Part shown: positions 24,460 to 33,021 of the stretch, in pieces | Layout of the letters: each line of letters starts with the position of its first letter | How positions within the stretch are numbered: position 1 is the first letter of the stretch | Assembly (NCBI GenBank): GCA_934277975.1 | Contig: CAKQWE010000004.1 | Coordinates: 32,548 to 96,547, forward strand | DNA length: 64,000 nucleotides | Source: an uncultured Spirochaetales bacterium | GTDB lineage: Bacteria > Spirochaetota > Spirochaetia > Sphaerochaetales > Sphaerochaetaceae | Direction of reading: 5' to 3' | Notes under the pieces: generated by a model | Databases searched by the model: none | Told to the model about the DNA's origin: nothing | Seen by the model: only the letters and a program-made list of their open reading frames with translations | Made by a program: the position numbers and the translations under genes

Positions 24460-26484
24460 ATGGACAATGAAAACAACGATTTGATGGAAGCCTCCCAGGC
24501 CGTTCGCCCTGTCAAGAAGGTCATCCTTAAGAGAAAACCTGTTGTGAAGAGGGAGCCAAAAGTGGCCCCAAAAGTCGGGGACTCCGCTACGGAGAAGCCT
24601 GTCGAACAGACATCGCTTGATTTGTTCTCAGAAGCCGTTGCAGAGCCTTCTCCAAAGCAGCCTGCAGCTGAGAACGTCTCCATAGAGCAGATTCCTGAGG
24701 CTCAGCCAGTTTTGGAACAGCCTCAAAAGAAGAAGCGTGGAAGGAAGTCCAAGGCTGAGAAGCTTGCAATGGCGGCAGCAGAGGCCTCCAAGGCTGCAGC
24801 TCTTGAACAGGAGCAGTCCAACGCCGGTGCTAAGGCTGGATTGGACAATGAATCCAAACCCTCTTTGGAGGTGCGTGACAGCGGCACTGCTTCAGAAGAG
24901 GAGTCTTCAGGCGAGAGGAAGGCGGAGCCCTCCAACGAGGAGTCTTCGAATGCCATGGAATCTTCAAACGATTCACGACCGGAACACGACAGACAGGACC
25001 AAAGGTTCGAACAGCGCCAGAAGTTCAACAAGAACCAGCAGAACCCGCGCAACAGCAACCAGAACCAGAAGGGAAAGCGCTTCGATCAGAACCAGAAATA
25101 CCAGAACCAGAAGCAGGACCAGCGCAACGGCCAGAAGAAGGGCCTCACAATGGACGACGTTTCGATTCCAAGTGCGGAGTATCAGGAGCACCTGAGCCAC
25201 AGAATGCTCGTAAGCGACCTCTCCCAGGTTCCAATGGCGGAGCTCAAGGAAAGGCTCTCCCAAATGACCGGAAACTCCATAGAGGACTATGCCGAATACA
25301 AGAAGCAGGAGATAATCGTAGACATAATCCGTACCTTCAGCCAAAAGGAAGGCGTCATCTACACCATTGGCACCCTTGAGATTCTAAGCGATGGCTACGG
25401 GTTCCTCAGATCTCCGCTGAACAGCTACCTTCCAGGGCCTGAAGACGTATACGTCTCGCCTGCAATCATCAAGTTCCTGAACCTCAAGACAGGCGATACC
25501 ATAGAGGGTCAGATCCGCAATCCAAAGGAGAGCGAGAGGTTCTTCGCCCTTGCTCGTATAGCAACCGTGAACGGAGACGCTCCAATAGTGGCCAAGACGA
25601 GGACGAGCTTCGACAATCTCGTACCGCTTTACCCTGACCAGAGGATAAACCTTGAGACGGAGCGCAAGGACAACGATGTATCCATGAGGATAATCAACCT
25701 GTTCTGCCCAATTGGAAAGGGACAGAGAGCCCTAATCACAGCTCCTCCAAGGACAGGTAAGACGGTCCTCCTTCAGCAGATAGCCAATGCAATAACGACC
25801 AACCATCCAGAGATTAAGCTCATGGTGCTTCTTGTAGACGAAAGGCCTGAAGAGGTCACTGACATGAGAAGGAACGTAAAGGGGGAGGTCATCGCCTCCA
25901 CGTTCGACGAGCAGGCAACAAGGCACGTCACGGTTGCCGAGATGGTCATAGAGAAGGCCAAACGCCTTGTCGAGCACAAGCAGGATGTAGTGATACTTCT
26001 CGACTCCATAACACGTCTTGCCCGCGCCTACAACCAGACTGTACCTGCAAGCGGAAAGATCCTCTCCGGTGGTGTGGATTCCAACGCCCTCCACAAGCCA
26101 AAGAGGTTCTTTGGAGCTGCAAGGAACATTGAGAACGGCGGATCCCTTACGATAATAGCATCGGCCCTCATCGAGACCGGCTCAAGAATGGATGAGGTCA
26201 TATTCGAGGAGTTCAAGGGAACAGGCAACAGCGAAATCGTACTCGACCGTAGAATGGCTGACCGCAGGCTCTATCCTGCAATCAACATAAAGAAGAGCGG
26301 AACACGCCGCGAGGACCTCCTTTTGGACAAGGACGAGGCGGCACGAATCTGGATACTCAGAAACGCCATCAATGGTCTTGAGGACCTTGAAATGACTGAG
26401 TTCCTGATTGACAAAATGCGCAAAACGAAGAACAATGAGGCGTTCTTACGTTCGATGAATACAGGAACCGTTCCTGCCTTCTAG
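24460..26484 (+). CDS. rho: Transcription termination factor Rho with a long disordered N-terminal extension
   Basis: 674 residues against about 420 for E. coli Rho. The core starts near residue 233. It holds the RNA-binding fold (ILSDGYGFLRSPLNSYLPGPEDVYVS), Walker A APPRTGKTVLLQQIA near residue 428, LLVDERPEEVTDM, SITRLARAYN and the ring-closing FKGTGNSEIVLDRRMADRR. The first ~230 residues are low-complexity: an acidic/Ser stretch (SEEESSGERKAEPSNEESS) and then an Asn/Gln/Arg-rich stretch (NKNQQNPRNSNQNQKGKRF). Such inserts in other bacteria promote RNA binding or phase separation. The SD is weak (GGGGAA, 10 nt). Confidence 0.95.
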   Translation: MDNENNDLMEASQAVRPVKKVILKRKPVVKREPKVAPKVGDSATEKPVEQTSLDLFSEAVAEPSPKQPAAENVSIEQIPEAQPVLEQPQKKKRGRKSKAEKLAMAAAEASKAAALEQEQSNAGAKAGLDNESKPSLEVRDSGTASEEESSGERKAEPSNEESSNAMESSNDSRPEHDRQDQRFEQRQKFNKNQQNPRNSNQNQKGKRFDQNQKYQNQKQDQRNGQKKGLTMDDVSIPSAEYQEHLSHRMLVSDLSQVPMAELKERLSQMTGNSIEDYAEYKKQEIIVDIIRTFSQKEGVIYTIGTLEILSDGYGFLRSPLNSYLPGPEDVYVSPAIIKFLNLKTGDTIEGQIRNPKESERFFALARIATVNGDAPIVAKTRTSFDNLVPLYPDQRINLETERKDNDVSMRIINLFCPIGKGQRALITAPPRTGKTVLLQQIANAITTNHPEIKLMVLLVDERPEEVTDMRRNVKGEVIASTFDEQATRHVTVAEMVIEKAKRLVEHKQDVVILLDSITRLARAYNQTVPASGKILSGGVDSNALHKPKRFFGAARNIENGGSLTIIASALIETGSRMDEVIFEEFKGTGNSEIVLDRRMADRRLYPAINIKKSGTRREDLLLDKDEAARIWILRNAINGLEDLEMTEFLIDKMRKTKNNEAFLRSMNTGTVPAF

Positions 26485-26557
26485 AACGGAGACGGCTTGC
26501 ACAACTCAATTTGTCCGCTGCACATGCACCAGCGGACGGCACAACGGAGGACGTACT

Positions 26558-26767
26558 ATGAAGAAGGGAATCCATCCAAAATATGAGCTTACTGAGATCA
26601 AGTGCTCATGCGGAAACGTCATCAAGACGAAGACAACGGCAAAGAATCTGCAGGTTGAAATCTGCTCTGCTTGCCACCCGTTCTTTACAGGCACACAGAA
26701 GCTCGTTGACTCGACAGGACGTGTCGAACGCTTCAACAAGCGCTATGGTGTTAAGGAATCCAAGTAA
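26558..26767 (+). CDS. rpmE: 50S ribosomal protein L31, zinc-binding type
   Basis: 69 residues. KKGIHPKYELTEIKCSCGNVIKT and EICSACHPFFTG supply the CxC and CxxC zinc ligands of the C+ form, so the protein should act as a zinc store as well as a ribosomal protein. GGAGG lies before ATG 26558. It directly follows rho and ends in a strong terminator. Confidence 0.96.
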   Translation: MKKGIHPKYELTEIKCSCGNVIKTKTTAKNLQVEICSACHPFFTGTQKLVDSTGRVERFNKRYGVKESK

Positions 26768-26820
26768 CGAAACGCCAACTGCCTTTTGGCTCTGAGCCTA
26801 AGGCCTTGTTTCGAAACGAA

Positions 26821-26863
26821 CCGCTTTGGCATGGCTTTGATGCTGTCGCCGGAGCGGTTTTTT
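26821..26863 (+). terminator. Rho-independent terminator of rho-rpmE
   Basis: CCGCT (26821-26825) pairs with AGCGG (26852-26856), with inner TTTGGC/GCCGG pairing, followed by T7. Confidence 0.85.
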
Positions 26864-26929
26864 GTTGCATTCTCGAAACCCATCTTCTAGAATTGTCCTT
26901 GGTGGCCGTTGTGTCGCCAAGGAAGGGAA

Positions 26930-28117
26930 GTGCTTACTGAAGACAGACACAAGTCCGAATACGGCGAGTCCCCTCATGTAATCTCCACGGTTCCAGGGGT
27001 GACTACTTTTGCAGGAGAGTTCTCTATGTACTGCCAAGGATACTCCCTGTGCGCCACGAACGACAGATCCCTTTCCGTTGCGGTCTCTCCCAGACCGGAT
27101 CCCATTGTACGCATTTTCAACTCATACTCGAAAGACCGCAAGAAATTTGGGCTTGCCGGCATAAAATACCGCAAGGAGGACCGCTGGGGCAACTACGTCA
27201 AAGGCATGGTCCTTGAACTGCAAAGATACATGGACGTCCCAGGTCTCAACATCACACTCAGCGGGAACCTTCTGTGCTGCGACGGCAGGGTCCTCTCCGC
27301 CGCAATAGGCGTGGGCGTTGGTATGGCCCTCTATAGACTTCTGGGCCTTGAGCCCAATGTCTCTGTGGTTGCATCCTGCTGTTACAACTCATGCTTGAAG
27401 TTCTGCGGAGAGCTGTACAACAGGCATTTCATACTCACCATGCTGAGTGCAAAGGAAGGAAGCTTTCTTCTCTTTGACATGCAAAACGGCCTGTTCAGAT
27501 ATGTGGACAGCCCTTTTGGGGGTTCTGACTTCACCTTTGTTCTTGCAAACGGGAACATTCCGCCCTTTGCCATGCGCGAGGAGCTGTACTCCAAGCACAA
27601 TCAGGCAAAAGCTTCAATGGAGAGCCTTTCCAAGCTCCATGTGAACACGTGTTTCAAGTCGTTTCCAGTGGACGATCTTTTGGACAGGCAGATTTCAATC
27701 GATGAAGGGACCCGTTCGATATGCTGCTATGTGTTCGAGGACAGCAACACCGCTCTTGTTTTGGAGAGGCTGTTTGCACAAAAGGACTTCCTTCAAATAG
27801 GGAAAACCCTCTCGAAACTTGGAAAGGGGCTCAGGGACAAGATTGAGCTTACCTGTCCAGAGCTCGACTGGCTCTCGAAACGTTCCATTGAGACTCCAGG
27901 CTGCTGCGGAAGCAGCATAGTCTACAACGGCGCGGGCGGCTATGTTGCAATGGTCATGGAGAACGCTTCGTTTGACGCATACATTTCCAAATTGGATGAA
28001 TATGAACGCATCTTTGGTTTCAAGGCATCGGCCTTCAGGTATGCACCTGGACGTGGGGTTTCAACGGTATTGGTCCAGCGAGCCTGCATGATGGCGAAAA
28101 AAGTCATCAGAGGGTAA
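26930..28117 (+). CDS. Degenerate galactokinase-like GHMP-kinase superfamily protein
   Basis: 395 residues. STVPGVTTFAGEFSMYCQGYSLCATNDRSLSVAV aligns with the galactokinase signature (APGRVN.IGEH.DY..G.VLP.A). LSGNLLCCDGRVLSAAIGVGVGMAL sits where the ATP-binding PxxxGLSSSAA loop should be, and IVYNGAGGYVAMVM matches motif 3 (GAGFGG). Glu, Asp and the Ser-rich loop are partly replaced, so sugar kinase activity is doubtful. GTG 26930 follows AAGGAAGG; upstream in-frame TTG 26909 has no SD. It precedes nifS on the same strand. A regulatory or structural role, as for GAL3-type proteins, is possible. Confidence 0.7.
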   Translation: MLTEDRHKSEYGESPHVISTVPGVTTFAGEFSMYCQGYSLCATNDRSLSVAVSPRPDPIVRIFNSYSKDRKKFGLAGIKYRKEDRWGNYVKGMVLELQRYMDVPGLNITLSGNLLCCDGRVLSAAIGVGVGMALYRLLGLEPNVSVVASCCYNSCLKFCGELYNRHFILTMLSAKEGSFLLFDMQNGLFRYVDSPFGGSDFTFVLANGNIPPFAMREELYSKHNQAKASMESLSKLHVNTCFKSFPVDDLLDRQISIDEGTRSICCYVFEDSNTALVLERLFAQKDFLQIGKTLSKLGKGLRDKIELTCPELDWLSKRSIETPGCCGSSIVYNGAGGYVAMVMENASFDAYISKLDEYERIFGFKASAFRYAPGRGVSTVLVQRACMMAKKVIRG

Positions 28118-28137
28118 GTTAGAGTCCTCTTCCCATC

Positions 28138-28172
28138 TTGACGATTGTTTTTGCAAAGGCTATGTTTGCAGT
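28138..28172 (+). promoter_or_regulatory. nifS promoter implying a leaderless mRNA
   Basis: TTGACG (28138-28143), N17, TATGTT (28161-28166), then 6 nt and ATG 28173. No SD lies within 12 nt of the start. The +1 should fall on or next to the A of ATG. Confidence 0.6.
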
Positions 28173-29336
28173 ATGGACGATACCAGAATAGTTTACTTGG
28201 ACAACAATGCCACGACGCAGCTTGCACCGGAGGTCCAGAAGGCCGTTGCAGAGGTCGAGGCCAGTGTCTATGGAAATGCTTCCAGCATGCATACTTTTGG
28301 AAGAAGGGCCAGTGCCCTTGTCGAAGATGCCAGGAAGAACGTTGCAGATCTCATAGACTGCAATCCTGACGAAATCACGTTCACAAGCGGTGCTTCAGAG
28401 TCCAACAACACGGTCTTCGAGATTGCCCGTTCCCTAATAGAGAAACGGGGTGGTGGAAGGATCGTTACGACCACCATAGAACACCCTTCAATTATGGAGA
28501 CCGTCAAGTATCTGCGTTCTGAGGGCGTCACGGTGGATATGGCTCCTGTGGATAGGGAGGGACGTGTCCGCATAGAAGAACTCAAAAAGCTCCTTGGAGA
28601 TGATGTAGTGCTTGTCTCCGTCATGACAGGCAACAACGAGACCGGCTCCATCCAGGAGATTGGCCTCATAAGCGAACTTGCACATGCCAGCGGTGCCTTG
28701 TTCCATACCGATGCCACCCAGGCCATTGGCAAGATAGAGGTTTCGTGCCGCAAGTGGAACTTGGACTTCCTTTCATGCAGCGGTCATAAATTCTACGGGC
28801 CAAAGGGCGTAGGCGTCCTCTATGCGAAGAAAGGCGTTCCGTTCCAACCGTTCGTCCATGGCGGCGAACAGGAGCATGGCCGCAGAGCCGGTACATACAA
28901 CACACCTGCGATCTATGGCCTTGGCATTGCTGCAAAGCTTGCAAAGGAAAACCTTCAGGAGGAGCATGACAGACTGTGGGCCATGCGTGAGAAGCTTAGG
29001 AAAGGCATCGTGGCTTCCATTCCAAACGTAGTGGTCAACGGCTGTCAGGAGCATTGCCTTCCAGGAACACTTGACGTTTCGTTCGAGAATGTGGAGGGTG
29101 AATCCATACTGCTCATGTTGGACATGAGAGGCATAGCCGTCTCGACGGGAAGCGCCTGTGCAACAGGTTCCCTGGAACCAAGCTATGTGCTTCTGGCTGG
29201 AGGCCTTGATGTGGAGCTTGCACATGGTTCCATAAGGTTCTCTTTTGGACGCTACAACACCATGGAGGATGTGGACTACGTACTTGCCGTCCTTCCTCCA
29301 ATCATCGAGAGGCTAAGGGCCATCTCGACGCGCTGA
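28173..29336 (+). CDS. nifS: Cysteine desulfurase (NifS/IscS)
   Basis: 387 residues. PLP enzyme that takes sulphur from cysteine for Fe-S assembly. YLDNNATTQLAPEV, TFTSGASESNNTVFE, SCSGHKFYGPKGVGVLY (PLP lysine about residue 206) and STGSACATGSLEPSYVL (active Cys about 329) are all present. It is followed after 64 nt by a NifU-type scaffold. The start codon sits 6 nt after a -10 box and has no usual SD, so it may be translated from a leaderless message. Confidence 0.95.
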   Translation: MDDTRIVYLDNNATTQLAPEVQKAVAEVEASVYGNASSMHTFGRRASALVEDARKNVADLIDCNPDEITFTSGASESNNTVFEIARSLIEKRGGGRIVTTTIEHPSIMETVKYLRSEGVTVDMAPVDREGRVRIEELKKLLGDDVVLVSVMTGNNETGSIQEIGLISELAHASGALFHTDATQAIGKIEVSCRKWNLDFLSCSGHKFYGPKGVGVLYAKKGVPFQPFVHGGEQEHGRRAGTYNTPAIYGLGIAAKLAKENLQEEHDRLWAMREKLRKGIVASIPNVVVNGCQEHCLPGTLDVSFENVEGESILLMLDMRGIAVSTGSACATGSLEPSYVLLAGGLDVELAHGSIRFSFGRYNTMEDVDYVLAVLPPIIERLRAISTR

Positions 29337-29400
29337 TTCTGTTTTTCGACTGCGGACTCTGCAGTATGTTGTCAATGCAGAGATTATAGAGAGGTTTGAT

Positions 29401-30009
29401 ATGGATAGTTTCATGGCCCAGTGGGTATACACCGATACCGTCAAGGATCATTTCATGAATCCTAGGAACATTTGGAAGAAGGAAGAGAGCTGGGAGCCCC
29501 AGGGCGTAGGCGAGGTTGGATCCCTTGCCTGCGGAGACCAGATGCGTGTTGGCATCCAAGTCAAGGATGGCAGAATCTCTGACATCCGTTGGCTCACATA
29601 CGGCTGTGCCAGCGCAATCGCCAGCACTTCCATGATGAGCGAACTTGTAAAAGGAATGACTCTTGAAGAGGCATACAAGATAACTCCCTCCATGATAACG
29701 GATGCCCTTGGCGGTCTTCCTGAACACAAGTTCCACTGCTCGGTCCTTGGTGACAAGGCCCTTCGTGCAGCCATAGACGACTACCTTGAGAAGAACGGCA
29801 TGGACAATCCATACCGCAAGAGCGTAGCCAAGATAATCTGCGAGTGCAAGGGCGTCACCGACCAGATGATAGAGGAGCTTGTCAAAACAGACCAAGCCAA
29901 GACACTCGAAGACCTCCAGCGTCTCACCGGCTACGGCACAGGCTGTGGCAAGTGCAAGAGCAAGGTGGCGCTCCAATTCGAGGAGTACAAGCACATCTAT
30001 GGCAAATAG
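29401..30009 (+). CDS. nifU: NifU-like Fe-S scaffold with BFD-like [2Fe-2S] domain
   Basis: 202 residues. The IscU-like domain (about 1-125) has DHFMNPRN, LACGDQMRVGIQV, YGCASAIASTSMMSEL and HCSVLG, giving the three scaffold Cys. The C-terminal BFD-like domain (about 140-200) has CECKGVTDQMIEEL and GYGTGCGKCKSKV, the four ligands of a permanent [2Fe-2S] cluster. The C-terminal Nfu domain of classical NifU is absent. It forms the Fe-S assembly pair with nifS. A repeat-borne terminator lies downstream at 30149-30189. Confidence 0.93.
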   Translation: MDSFMAQWVYTDTVKDHFMNPRNIWKKEESWEPQGVGEVGSLACGDQMRVGIQVKDGRISDIRWLTYGCASAIASTSMMSELVKGMTLEEAYKITPSMITDALGGLPEHKFHCSVLGDKALRAAIDDYLEKNGMDNPYRKSVAKIICECKGVTDQMIEELVKTDQAKTLEDLQRLTGYGTGCGKCKSKVALQFEEYKHIYGK

Positions 30010-30032
30010 GACTTTCTAGATATTTGAGCAAC

Positions 30033-30190
30033 GGCCGTTGTCGATGCGCTCAAGCCGTGCAACAAGCACTGTCTTTCGCTGTCTTCTAGGCCGTTATCTC
30101 AACTACCTTCGAAAGAAGCTTTGTCGTATCGCATTACGTTGTCAGTTCGGACGCAGCCGTACACAAAACACTGGCTGTGTCCTTTTTTTG
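30033..30190 (+). repeat. Dispersed 3'-end repeat, copy B, ending in a terminator
   Basis: Homologous to copy A (18389-18552) over its whole length. The end is GGACGCAGCC (30149-30158) pairing with GGCTGTGTCC (30173-30182), then T7, which is a strong terminator for nifS-nifU. Confidence 0.8.
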
Positions 30191-30204
30191 TTTGGCTTAC
30201 TAAG

Positions 30205-30425
30205 CGCACTACACTTACTACACTCATTACTCCCACTATTCCTACTAATGCGCTTTAATGCTGTGACGATGTCACGACTGCACTCACATCACGGACTTCA
30301 CGCACCAAAAACACACTGTTGATTGTATAAGCTTTTTGTAGCGATGGTGAGTTTGGTGAGCATTGTGAGTGTGGTGAGTATGGTGGGTTTGTAAACATGG
30401 TCGGCGAGGTGAGCAAGGTGGAAAT
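30205..30425. repeat. Low-complexity CTNAC / GGTGAG region, degenerate relative of the MITE-like core
   Basis: 30205-30253 holds CACTACACTTACTACACTCA-type runs. 30337-30420 holds the opposite-strand form (GGTGAG every 6-12 nt). The inverted segment resembles the CTCACCACACTCACC core of the elements at 30861 and 43226. No ORF here looks coding. From 30425 to 30640 I see nothing further beyond a weak TTGACC...TGATAT promoter near 30494-30523. Confidence 0.55.
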
Positions 30426-30595
30426 GGTCGCAATGGTTGAATCAGTGGCCGTTGTGGCAAGTGCAGCAAGTGGTGTGTTTGCGAAACCAAGCATTGACCT
30501 AAACTCTTGATAAGTTGTGATATGTGTGCAATGATGTAGGTGGCACTGCCGTGAAACGGTGGACGGTTCGACCTCTCAAGTATTCATGACTGGAT

Positions 30596-30641
30596 ATCGG
30601 GGAGGGTTCCTCTCCGATTCTTCGAAAGACGAATGGGGAGG
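30596..30641 (+). promoter_or_regulatory. Structured leader that can hide the SD of the toxin-like peptide
   Basis: ATCGGGGAGG and CCTCTCCGAT form a 10-bp hairpin near 30595-30620, and TTCG/CGAA a small one after it. The arm CCTCTCC can alternatively pair with the SD GGGGAGG (30635-30641). This is a common design of type I toxin messages. Confidence 0.45.
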
Positions 30642-30649
30642 TGATGCTC

Positions 30650-30727
30650 ATGAGCGACTATGAGATGCTTATAGTTGTGATTGCAATCATCGGCTTGGTA
30701 ATAGCAGCACATAATAGCAAAAACTAA
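30650..30727 (+). CDS. Putative type I toxin, small holin-like hydrophobic peptide
   Basis: 25 residues, starting MSDYEMLIVVIAII and ending in a short polar tail (AAHNSKN). The pattern of S.YE.L, one hydrophobic helix and a Lys/Asn tail fits the holin-like/TxpA-type toxins of type I toxin-antitoxin systems. SD GGGGAGG (30635-30641) is 8 nt before ATG 30650; in-frame ATG 30644 is too close to it. The stop runs into a hairpin (30726-30764). The leader is structured. An antisense RNA would be expected on the minus strand over the 3' end; no minus-strand promoter could be assigned with confidence. The function is inferred from sequence pattern only. Confidence 0.6.
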   Translation: MSDYEMLIVVIAIIGLVIAAHNSKN

Positions 30728-30764
30728 CCGCCCAACCGACACTCCGAATTGTTGTTGGACGGTT
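30726..30764 (+). terminator. 3' hairpin of the toxin-like gene
   Basis: AACCGCCCAAC (30726-30736) pairs with GTTGGACGGTT (30754-30764) with one mismatch. The T-run is poor, so it may be an RNA stabiliser or antisense contact site as much as a terminator. Confidence 0.5.
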
Positions 30765-30860
30765 ATGTCTAAACTAATTTGAAGGAGGTCGTTTCCGTCC
30801 ACAGGCGGTGCCTCTTTCCATTTGAAGTATCGCAAAAGAAACATCACCTGTCAAGTTTTG

Positions 30861-31236
30861 GGCTCTTCACGCTTTTCTGTGGGATGGGCTCTTCTTTGCA
30901 AAGATGCTCGAACAGAATCCCTTGGATTCTGCAAGCACCATGCTCACAATGCTTACAAACGCACAATGCTTACAATGCTCACAAACGCACCATCCTCACC
31001 ACACTCACCATCACCACGAAAAGCCCACAATCCAGCGTCTGCAGCCTGCAATGGAGCGTCCAATGGCGCAGCCGGGTATGCCTTTCGGCACCCGGGCGTC
31101 ACAGATGCCCGAATCCAGACCGTTTCAGAGCGGCTGGAGCGTCCAGATAGCCCAGAGCGGCTAGATAGGCCAGAGCGGCCAGATGTACAATTGTAGAACC
31201 GCCCTTTTTTCAATCCCCCAACTTTCCGTGAAGAAC
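30861..31236. mobile_element. MITE-like non-coding element, copy 1, with 9-bp target-site duplication
   Basis: About 94% identical to 43226-43575 apart from two internal tandem-repeat length changes (about 18 nt each). The ends are inverted repeats GGCTCTTCACG and CGTGAAGAACC (10 of 11). The element is flanked by CAAGTTTTG at 30852-30860 and 31237-31245, the mark of a 9-bp target duplication. Indels between copies are not multiples of three and frames are not preserved, so it is non-coding. The interior holds a CTCACC-rich tract and 18-bp GGCCAGAGCGGC units. Confidence 0.75.
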
Positions 31237-31297
31237 CAAGTTTTGTCCTGTCTCTAGTTCTAGCCTTATAACTCTCTACAGTCCTGGAGGGTTTTCC

Positions 31298-31332
31298 TTG
31301 CGTTTTGGTGAAATGATGGTATATTTCATTCT
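31298..31332 (+). promoter_or_regulatory. Nucleoside-kinase promoter implying a leaderless mRNA
   Basis: TTGCGT (31298-31303), N16, TATATT (31320-31325), then 7 nt and ATG 31333. The nearest GGAGG (about 31286) is upstream of the promoter and too far to act as SD. Confidence 0.55.
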
Positions 31333-33021
31333 ATGAGTAGAGAAATAAGAATAACAGTCAATGAAAACGAATATACGGTGCCGGTGTACACTTCAGTCGA
31401 GGATGTGTTGGTCAAGGCAGGGCTCCTTCCGCAGGGATTCTCAACGACAAAGATTGAATACAACGACAATCCCATAGTTGGAGCTATGGTGAACGGACAG
31501 CTAAGGCCTATAAGCAGCCACATCCAGATGTCCTGCGAGGTCAAGCCAATAAGAGCCTTCGAGAGCTTTGGCCGTAGGATATACAGGCATAGCATATGTC
31601 TCTTGCTATGCTGCGCCACCAAGCTCGTGTTTCCAAAGAGGCACCTTGTGATAGGTCATGCGCTAGGAGATGGATTCTATTTCAGCTTCGATGACGAGTA
31701 CAACACAACGGAGGAGCAGATCTCCATACTTGCGGACAAGATGCGCTATCTTGCGGACTCCTGCATACCAATAGAGTACACCGCGCTTTCCAATCAGGAA
31801 GCGGTTGAGTATTTCAACAAAGAGGGCTATGGAGCGACTGCACAGCTGCTTGAGTCCCAGAACGAGCCGTTCGTGAATGCCTATAGAATACAGAACTACT
31901 GCAATATAGCCTATGAACCCATAGTCCCGAATACATCGGTCTTGAGTGTATGGGAGCTCAAGAAGTATGGCAATTGCGGAATGTTGCTCAGGTATCCGGT
32001 TGCTGGCAATATAACGGCTGTCGTGGAGATGCGTGACAACTCAACTATGTTCAAGGTGTATGAGGAGAACAAGCGTTGGGGACGCTTCCTTGGTGTTGGA
32101 TGCGTAGGGCAGCTGAACGAGAGGTGCAGCGAGAACACTGTTGCCGAGTATGTAAGACTTTCAGAGACCTTGCAAAGGCGTAAGCTTGCGCAGATTGCGG
32201 ACGAAATAGATGCTGGTGGCAAGAAGGCCGTGTTCGTGGCAGGTCCTTCGTCATCGGGCAAGACGACGTTTGCAAAGAGGTTGTGCGAACAGCTTCGTCT
32301 CATGGACCATGCGCCAATAAGGATTTCGCTTGACGACTACTACAAGCAGCGTCAGTTCGCACCATTGGATGAGGATGGAAAGCCAGACTTGGAGGCCCTT
32401 GAAGCGTTGGACATAGACATGTTCGACCGCAACATGAAGGATCTCTTTGCAGGCAGGGAGGTTGATCTTCCTCATTTCAGCTTTCCAAAGAACGCTACGT
32501 ACTATGAGAACAAGCCAATAAGACTCACTGACAAGACCATATTCGTCATAGAGGGGCTTCATGGGCTCAATCCAAGGATAACGTCCAAGGTTGAGGAGAA
32601 GTATGCGTACAAAATCTATATATCTGCGCTTACGCAGCTCAATATGGACGACTGCAACAGAGTGTCCACCACGGACGACCGCATTCTAAGGCGTGTGCTT
32701 CGAGACTACAGAACGCGCGATACGAGTGCAGAGGAGACCCTTCTCATGTGGCCAAGCGTGGCCAGAGGCGAACGCATACACATCTTCCCGAACCAGAACA
32801 ATGCCGATGTCATGTTCAACAGTGCTTTGGACTACGAGATAGGCGTACTGTCGCCTTTCGTTCAGCCTCTTCTCAAGGGTGTGAAACCATCTTCAGGCGA
32901 GGCCTACACCCAGGCAAGAAGGCTCCTGTCGTTCCTTGAAAATGTGTATCCAATATCAGCGGATCTTGTGCCAAGCGACTCTCTGCTCAGGGAGTTCATA
33001 GGCGGAAGCGACTACGAGTGA
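31333..33021 (+). CDS. Nucleoside (uridine) kinase with TGS-like and ThrRS-editing-like N-terminal domains
   Basis: 562 residues. The N-terminal TGS-like fold (residues 1-65) is followed by a region similar to the threonyl-tRNA synthetase editing domain (about 90-230). A P-loop uridine-kinase domain comes next: FVAGPSSSGKTTFAKRL near residue 300, ISLDDYYKQR, DIDMFDRNM, FVIEGLHGLNP and RRVLRDYRTR. This architecture is known from Clostridia, Bacteroidetes and treponemes and is annotated as uridine kinase, but the natural substrate is not settled. The message is probably leaderless. The gene stands alone downstream of the MITE-like element. Confidence 0.9.
   Translation: MSREIRITVNENEYTVPVYTSVEDVLVKAGLLPQGFSTTKIEYNDNPIVGAMVNGQLRPISSHIQMSCEVKPIRAFESFGRRIYRHSICLLLCCATKLVFPKRHLVIGHALGDGFYFSFDDEYNTTEEQISILADKMRYLADSCIPIEYTALSNQEAVEYFNKEGYGATAQLLESQNEPFVNAYRIQNYCNIAYEPIVPNTSVLSVWELKKYGNCGMLLRYPVAGNITAVVEMRDNSTMFKVYEENKRWGRFLGVGCVGQLNERCSENTVAEYVRLSETLQRRKLAQIADEIDAGGKKAVFVAGPSSSGKTTFAKRLCEQLRLMDHAPIRISLDDYYKQRQFAPLDEDGKPDLEALEALDIDMFDRNMKDLFAGREVDLPHFSFPKNATYYENKPIRLTDKTIFVIEGLHGLNPRITSKVEEKYAYKIYISALTQLNMDDCNRVSTTDDRILRRVLRDYRTRDTSAEETLLMWPSVARGERIHIFPNQNNADVMFNSALDYEIGVLSPFVQPLLKGVKPSSGEAYTQARRLLSFLENVYPISADLVPSDSLLREFIGGSDYE

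Noticed and set aside
30337..30420. CRISPR-like array from regularly spaced GGTGAG
   Set aside because: Units are 6-12 nt, spacing is irregular, there are no unique spacers of 25-40 nt and no cas genes.
30822..31196. Open frames inside the MITE-like copies, for example one of 124 codons at 30822 and one of 107 codons at 43182
   Set aside because: Indels of about 18 and 17 nt between copies break the shared frame, the peptides are low-complexity, and several frames are open at once.
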